Below are positions 59,144 to 64,000 of a stretch of DNA of 64,000 bases, piece by piece. The notes beneath the pieces were generated by a model. It did no database searches. It saw only the letters and a program-made list of their open reading frames with translations, and was not told the origin of the DNA. A program made the position numbers and the translations under genes. Each line of letters starts with the position of its first letter. Positions within the stretch are counted from its first letter, which is position 1. Source of the stretch: an uncultured bacterium (lineage in GTDB: Bacteria > Cyanobacteriota > Vampirovibrionia > Gastranaerophilales > Gastranaerophilaceae); NCBI GenBank assembly GCA_902765215.1, contig CACWZA010000001.1, positions 1 through 64,000 of the forward strand, in the 5' to 3' direction.

Positions 59144-60208
59144 TTAATCATTCTCCTTTGCCGGTATTCCGACATTTTCTTCTTTCTCTCTTATGTTTCT
59201 AACATATAATTCATCGAGCAGAACACAAATTGTTGCTGCCATTGCAGGGCCGAAAAGAACCCCGATAAAGCCAAAATACTTCCCGCCTAAAATTAATGAC
59301 AAAAATATGATTGTCGGGTGTAAATCCATTAATTTACTGAAAGCATAAGGTCTGACAAAATTATTTTCTACAAGTTGTGCCAGAACCATAACAATGAGTG
59401 TTGTAATAAGTACTTTCGCACCAAATTCATAAACCCCTACCAAACAAATTACAATTGCAATAGCAGGCCCGACAACAGGAACGATGTCCAAAATAGCCGC
59501 GATAATCGCAATAGAAATTGCATAAGGGTTTTGCAAAATTAATAAACCGACTGCGTTTACAACAAAAACGCTTAATACAGCCATTGTCTGAGCAAACACA
59601 TATCCGCCCATTTTTGAAGATATATTGTCTATGATTTCTTCAGTTCTTTCCTTTATACTTACAGGGAAATAGTTCAAAACTGTTTCTTTAATACTCTTTT
59701 TATCCTGCATAAAGAAAAACAGAAAAATTAAACCGGTTAAGCAATAAGCAAAACCTGAGCCCATACCTTTTATTAAGCCTGCAATATAATCTATTGCACC
59801 TTCGGTAGAACTTGCCATAGAAGCAGTCATTCCGTCAATGTCTATTTTGGTTATGCCCATTGCCTGAAATAAAGCACTTCCCTTAACCGCTTCATTCAAA
59901 TTTTTAACATAATTCGGATATTCTTTAATTAATTCACTGATTTGGTATGCACCCAGCATAAATATAAATGTAAATAATATACCTAATATTGAAAGTGCCC
60001 CAAATAATACAATGCATGTTGCTGCAGGTCTCGGCATCTTCTTTTCTAATTTGTCAACAATCGGATTTAAAGAACACGCAAATACTAATGAAATAAAAAG
60101 CATTATTGCAACATCAACATTTGTGCACATAAAAAACAAACAAAGTACAAAAAATAATCCAAAAAGGATCGTACTAAGTGAAACTTCATTATTAAACAAT
60201 TTTATCAT
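59144..60208 (-). CDS. AI-2E/PerM-family transporter
   Basis: A 354-aa inner-membrane protein of the AI-2E transporter (UPF0118/PerM) family with about eight hydrophobic helices. Typical stretches are SLVFACSLNPIVDKLEKKMPRPAAT, the amphipathic segment with IDGMTAS, and the C-terminal IAAILDIVPVVGPAIAIV and MDLHPTIIFLSLILGGKYFGFIGVLFGPAMAA. Members export small molecules or ions (autoinducer-2 in one case). The AI-2 substrate is not implied. It forms an operon with the secreted protein downstream (one-base gap). Confidence 0.85.
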   Translation of the reverse strand: MIKLFNNEVSLSTILFGLFFVLCLFFMCTNVDVAIMLFISLVFACSLNPIVDKLEKKMPRPAATCIVLFGALSILGILFTFIFMLGAYQISELIKEYPNYVKNLNEAVKGSALFQAMGITKIDIDGMTASMASSTEGAIDYIAGLIKGMGSGFAYCLTGLIFLFFFMQDKKSIKETVLNYFPVSIKERTEEIIDNISSKMGGYVFAQTMAVLSVFVVNAVGLLILQNPYAISIAIIAAILDIVPVVGPAIAIVICLVGVYEFGAKVLITTLIVMVLAQLVENNFVRPYAFSKLMDLHPTIIFLSLILGGKYFGFIGVLFGPAMAATICVLLDELYVRNIREKEENVGIPAKEND

Positions 60209-60408
60209 ATTCCCACCTATAATCTTTTACAACCACAGAAGAATCATAGCCCAAACATGATTATTATTCAATTTACACTAAAACCATTATAGAGAGAAAT
60301 TAAAATTTTACTATATGAAAATTCCATGCTATCATACAACATATAAATTAAGAAACAGGAGTTTTATTTAGATAATATATTATATGCACGAAGTATAGGA
60401 GTACAAAA

Positions 60409-61455
60409 ATGAAAAAGATTGTAAGATTATTGGTTTTAGTGTTGATGATAACACTGGTAAATTCAGGCATTGTTTCTGCGAAAATCTCAAAGAATTTTTA
60501 CGGTTATCAGGTAAAAGATGTCAATATCAGACAACTTACCTATGAAATAAACAATGCTATTGAAGAATATAAGGGTGACGATAAATTCGTACCGCTGGAA
60601 AATGTTCAAAATGCTTATATATATACTGATCCTAATTGCACATATTTCATTAAAGTATATCCTGCAAAAGGGGATACTAATATTTATGTAGTTTCAAACG
60701 AAAAATATGATGTTGAAAAAAATGAACTGATTGATTTTTTCAATCAGGCAGGTTATAAAGTTACGAAATTAGAAGACAGAGATGCTTTAAGAGAATACAA
60801 ATTTGATTTCTTCACTTTGGCAAGAAAAAATGAATTAGGTAATTTCTACATTTCACCTGATTTGGTAAAACCATTAAAAACAGGTATGAAAAAATTAAAC
60901 AACAAAATGGCTAAAGATAACAAAAAGACATCCGTATTCGCTTATACTCCGGATAAAGATCCTATCGATCTTAATTGCATAGATTCAACAAACATGTATG
61001 ATGAAGCGGCAAAAATATCTATTGTTCAAAACGAATATCGTCTGAAACAAAAAGAAAACAAATATGTTCACGCTTTTGAATATCTTGTAATCAATAAAAA
61101 TAATTCAACGGCAACGGTTAATGCAACGAGTGAAAGATTAGCATCACTTAAAGATGTAACAACAGAATCATTCGTCGATTTAGACAGACTTGATTTGATT
61201 GATACAGTCGGCTCTTTCCCTCCTGTAGTTGTTTGTACCGCAGGTACTTCATTATTATGTAGTGTTCCTAACTGGGTAAGACTGGCAAGAATTACGGCTG
61301 AATCAAAGAGATTTACCAATGCTTTGCCTGAAAATTATGAACTTAAACCACAGGCTGAAATGAGAATTTTAGTTTTGAAATATAAAGACGATCCTAAACC
61401 GATTAATTTTAATTTTAAATTTGCAAACGGTGAAACTTACAATATTTCATTCTAA
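60409..61455 (+). CDS. secreted paralogous protein 2 (with 58117-59142)
   Basis: A 348-aa exported protein (signal peptide with core LLVLVLMITLVNSGIVSA). It aligns along its length with the protein at 58117-59142: KENKYVHAFEYLVIN, SERLASLKDVTTESFVDLDRLDL, LPENYELK and LKYKDDPKPINFNFK are shared. The two lie on opposite strands either side of the transporter gene. SD AGGAG before the ATG. Function unknown; the conserved beta-rich core suggests a new envelope family. Confidence 0.6.
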   Translation: MKKIVRLLVLVLMITLVNSGIVSAKISKNFYGYQVKDVNIRQLTYEINNAIEEYKGDDKFVPLENVQNAYIYTDPNCTYFIKVYPAKGDTNIYVVSNEKYDVEKNELIDFFNQAGYKVTKLEDRDALREYKFDFFTLARKNELGNFYISPDLVKPLKTGMKKLNNKMAKDNKKTSVFAYTPDKDPIDLNCIDSTNMYDEAAKISIVQNEYRLKQKENKYVHAFEYLVINKNNSTATVNATSERLASLKDVTTESFVDLDRLDLIDTVGSFPPVVVCTAGTSLLCSVPNWVRLARITAESKRFTNALPENYELKPQAEMRILVLKYKDDPKPINFNFKFANGETYNISF

Positions 61456-61477
61456 GAAATACAATTTATAATAAGTT

Positions 61478-61509
61478 AAAAGGTCGGGTTATCAAATCCG
61501 ACCTTTTAA
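61478..61509. terminator. bidirectional rho-independent terminator
   Basis: A 12-bp stem TTAAAAGGTCGG/CCGACCTTTTAA with a 10-nt loop lies between two convergent genes and has T-rich flanks on both sides. Confidence 0.85.
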
Positions 61510-61514
61510 ACTTT

Positions 61515-63914
61515 TTAGTGAAATCCTGTTTCATCAAATTTATTAAAGATATATTCGCCGTTTTCAGCAACTAATCTGTCATCGTGACCTGTAATTTTCA
61601 ACTCATAAAAGTTTGGCCCGAGTTTCTTTATCCCCGATGTTCCGCGTTTTGTCGCAATCTGAGGGAGTGCATATTCAAACGCATCAAAGTATTCCAAACA
61701 TTTAGGGAAATGATAATATTCAAGTATTTCCTGTTTTGCTTTTGGTGCTATTGTTGCCTTTACCTTCTTTGACTCGTTCAGCTGAGCCATATCCGTTGTC
61801 GGAACTTTAGTATATTCCTCCTCTATAATTGCTTTCAAGAGGGTTTTATCCAGTTCATCTTTTTTATCAAAAATAGAAAGTATTTTAGAAATTTTTGATT
61901 TCTCAACATCTGACATATCGAGATAATCATCATATTTGCACAAATATTCAACTGCCTTATCCGTATCTTTACCCAAATTGTTCATAATGGTATCAGCAGC
62001 ACTTCTGTTTCTTGCAAATGCGAATGTCTTAGGGTTCATTACAGCATCATAATTAATCAGATATTTACCTGCCTTATCGTAATCTATTTTGCCGTCTTTC
62101 CCTGTCGCAAATTCTTCAGCTTTCTTTAAGCCAACACTTTCAGGATAAAGTTTTTTATATTCAAGATATTTCTTCCATCTTGTTATCTCTGTTGCCATTC
62201 TGTCTTTATTCAGAATTATATTTTTGTCGTTTTTATCTCTGTATTTATCAATCGTTTTAATTATATAATCACTTTTTAAATTCTGTTCCTTATCCAGAGT
62301 TGCAGGTCTGAACGGCGCACACAACTCTGCTGTATATGCCATATTATTCAGATAAAGCAGATTAATTCTGTCGTCAAATTTTGACTGAATATGTTTCAGT
62401 TCGGCAACCGTTTTTTGTTCGGCTTTCATAATGCCTATTTGCTTTTGGCGTTCTGCCTCGTTAATTTTTTCTGTTCCGCTCGGTCTGATATTGTTTCTTT
62501 CAACATACTTAACAACATCCTGAACACTCTTTTTCCCGTCAAGTGCATCATCGGCTTCTCTGAGGAATTTTTTGAGCATATCGATATCCTCAGGGGTGAA
62601 CATACAAGAATTGAAGTTTACAAGTATATCAAGAAATCTTTCATCAGGGACTTGTCTATCGGCGTGAAATTCTAATCTTTTTCTGAAATCATCAACAGAG
62701 AAATAATCATAATTTCTCTGAGTGAATTTCATTTCATCACCCTGATTTATCAGAGTTTTTACTTTTTCCGGCATCTTAGAAAACTTATATTCAGAATTAC
62801 TTAATTCTGCTATTTTAATAGACTTTTGAACCCTGTTCCCCGGTTTGCCTTTGTTATACGAATATACAATTTCATTAGGTTTTTTAAACCCTAAATACTG
62901 CTCACGGATAACTGAAAGAACAAAATCGTTATAATCAACCGTCAACAGTTTTTTATCTCTGTCTGTTATAAGCTGCTGATTTTGTTTTCTTAAACAAGGA
63001 ATAGTAGAGAAACTGTCATTATCTCTCAGTTTTCTGTATCGTCTGCCAATATACGCAACCGTTGTTGAGAAGAGTTTTCTGTTTATTTCCGTCTTTTCTG
63101 CAGGAGTGGATTTTTTTAGCTGCTCGTCTAAAACAGAATTAACCTTTGCCGCAACAAATTCTTTTGCCCTGTCCTTATCCCCGCTTTTTTGTATATCGTC
63201 TAATTCTTCATAAAAATCTCTTGTCAGAGAACCTTCAATCTTTTTGGCAACAACCTCCTGCGGGTTTTTCGGGATATCAATTTTAGGATATCTCTGTTTC
63301 AGTTCTCTTATTGTTTGTACCTCATTAAGCCCTGAATAATAGTCTGTATAAACCCGACGCAAATCAAAATTTTCGTCCGTAACTGCAGACTTAAATTTGT
63401 TAATCAAAGCAAAATCCATTCTTGCATATTGAGGATCAACCTTAACCTTCGGGAGCTCAATAACAACATCAGAGTCAGACAATCGTTTTATCTTGTTCAT
63501 TTCTCTTTTTATCTTTTGCGCCTGCTCTCTTGCACTATGAGAAGAAGGGTCTGACACCATAGTCAGAATATTTGCTTCCTGTTGAAGCTTCAGTGCCTTA
63601 TTTGCCAGACTTTCCCAATACGCGTTTGCTTTGTTTAATTTATAAAGATGTATTTCCTCTTTAGTCATTTCCATTTCGGTAACATCATTCTTTAAAATCT
63701 CGTCAAACTGCCTTATCAGGTTTTCTTTTGACAATGCCAAATCAATCTTTGACGGAATGAATTTTTGAGGATTAAACTTAGCCGTAAAATAAACAGCAGG
63801 ATAACTGTATGACGGCAGTTTCTCGGCAGAAACAGGATTACTTACCGATGGATGCACACAATCTCTTGATTTATGGTTTGTTTGTAAACTTGGTATACCT
63901 TGAATTATTTTCAT
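61515..63914 (-). CDS. large helical Phe-motif protein with beta-rich C-terminus
   Basis: A 799-aa protein of unknown function. It begins MKIIQGIPSLQ, followed after a polar stretch by YPAVYFTAKFNPQK, matching the N-terminal Phe motif of the small proteins at 35-38 kb. The main body (about 70-730) is highly charged and helical. The last ~45 residues (IKKLGPNFYELKITGHDDRL, then EYIFNKFDETGFH) form a compact beta pattern that recalls RelE-like or other RNase-type toxin ends, but the match is weak. The start at 63914 is chosen because it fits the N-terminal pattern. An effector role is speculation. Confidence 0.5.
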   Translation of the reverse strand: MKIIQGIPSLQTNHKSRDCVHPSVSNPVSAEKLPSYSYPAVYFTAKFNPQKFIPSKIDLALSKENLIRQFDEILKNDVTEMEMTKEEIHLYKLNKANAYWESLANKALKLQQEANILTMVSDPSSHSAREQAQKIKREMNKIKRLSDSDVVIELPKVKVDPQYARMDFALINKFKSAVTDENFDLRRVYTDYYSGLNEVQTIRELKQRYPKIDIPKNPQEVVAKKIEGSLTRDFYEELDDIQKSGDKDRAKEFVAAKVNSVLDEQLKKSTPAEKTEINRKLFSTTVAYIGRRYRKLRDNDSFSTIPCLRKQNQQLITDRDKKLLTVDYNDFVLSVIREQYLGFKKPNEIVYSYNKGKPGNRVQKSIKIAELSNSEYKFSKMPEKVKTLINQGDEMKFTQRNYDYFSVDDFRKRLEFHADRQVPDERFLDILVNFNSCMFTPEDIDMLKKFLREADDALDGKKSVQDVVKYVERNNIRPSGTEKINEAERQKQIGIMKAEQKTVAELKHIQSKFDDRINLLYLNNMAYTAELCAPFRPATLDKEQNLKSDYIIKTIDKYRDKNDKNIILNKDRMATEITRWKKYLEYKKLYPESVGLKKAEEFATGKDGKIDYDKAGKYLINYDAVMNPKTFAFARNRSAADTIMNNLGKDTDKAVEYLCKYDDYLDMSDVEKSKISKILSIFDKKDELDKTLLKAIIEEEYTKVPTTDMAQLNESKKVKATIAPKAKQEILEYYHFPKCLEYFDAFEYALPQIATKRGTSGIKKLGPNFYELKITGHDDRLVAENGEYIFNKFDETGFH

Positions 63915-64000
63915 AATAAAACCTATGGTCATATAACGCATTGAAACATATTTTTTTGCTACCAAAAATCAGGAAAAACGGGATATTTTTACATTTTTTT

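Overview
The window looks like a chromosome segment of a low-GC, LPS-bearing (diderm), non-photosynthetic relative of the cyanobacteria, most likely a gut Gastranaerophilales (Melainabacteria/Vampirovibrionia) genome. This is inferred from three things. There are cyanobacteria/plastid-type genes: a Ycf45/SpoIIIAA-like R3H ATPase and a DUF3326 protein. There are Gram-negative envelope genes: two GT9 heptosyltransferase-like enzymes, AsmA-like, TonB-like and LspA. There is also meso-diaminopimelate dehydrogenase, glycogen synthase, and a set of small proteins with a short N-terminal Phe motif. No taxonomic search could be run.

Layout. 1-2.8 kb: tRNA-Arg, then an operon of an NTF2-like secreted protein, lspA, an RluD-type pseudouridine synthase and a small membrane protein. 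2.9-6.8 kb: three tandem paralogous nucleotidyltransferases. 7.5-11.2 kb: zinc-type P-ATPase, ZIP transporter, DUF3326. 11.2-14.4 kb: rnpA and rpsP (with a long Ala/Glu tail), a hypothetical protein, a matrixin-like protease. 14.4-26.7 kb: GT9, YjbQ, a 1168-aa zinc-ribbon/STAND-like protein, glgA, a degenerate M48-like protein, phosphohexomutase, an orphan sugar ABC permease, the R3H ATPase. 27.0-31.7 kb: an envelope locus (TonB-like, FHA-like membrane protein, VWA protein, VirB10/TrbI-like protein, EF-hand-like protein). 31.8-34.9 kb: second GT9, marR, a DUF559 cassette between inverted repeats, ddh. 35.0-37.9 kb: a cluster of small Phe-motif proteins. 37.9-47.9 kb: housekeeping and redox genes (tyrS, SemiSWEET-like, HlyIII, several flavoproteins, hsp20, MBL hydrolase, Rrf2/cupin, two flavodoxins). 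48.0-53.0 kb: an AT-rich accessory island starting at tRNA-Ser with ~200-bp tandem repeats of the tRNA 3' end, carrying a single-chain restriction-modification protein, a small HTH protein and two unknown genes. 53.0-64.0 kb: class III aminotransferase, HAD phosphatase, AsmA-like, AI-2E-family transporter flanked by two paralogous secreted proteins, and a large unknown protein with a Phe-motif N-terminus.

The most interesting signals are regulatory. Five loci (the three nucleotidyltransferases and two small Phe-motif genes) share a promoter-like element with fixed geometry: NNRGCA, exactly 20 nt with a conserved core, then a TA-rich -10-like hexamer. This suggests one unrecognised regulon. 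Separately, about ten genes have a -10-like hexamer ending 6-7 nt before the ATG and lack a clear Shine-Dalgarno, which predicts leaderless mRNAs. The hsp20 leader can form two hairpins that hide the ribosome binding site and looks like an RNA thermometer.

Start codons were re-chosen where the longest reading frame was clearly too long. Family names come from motifs read by eye; no database was searched.
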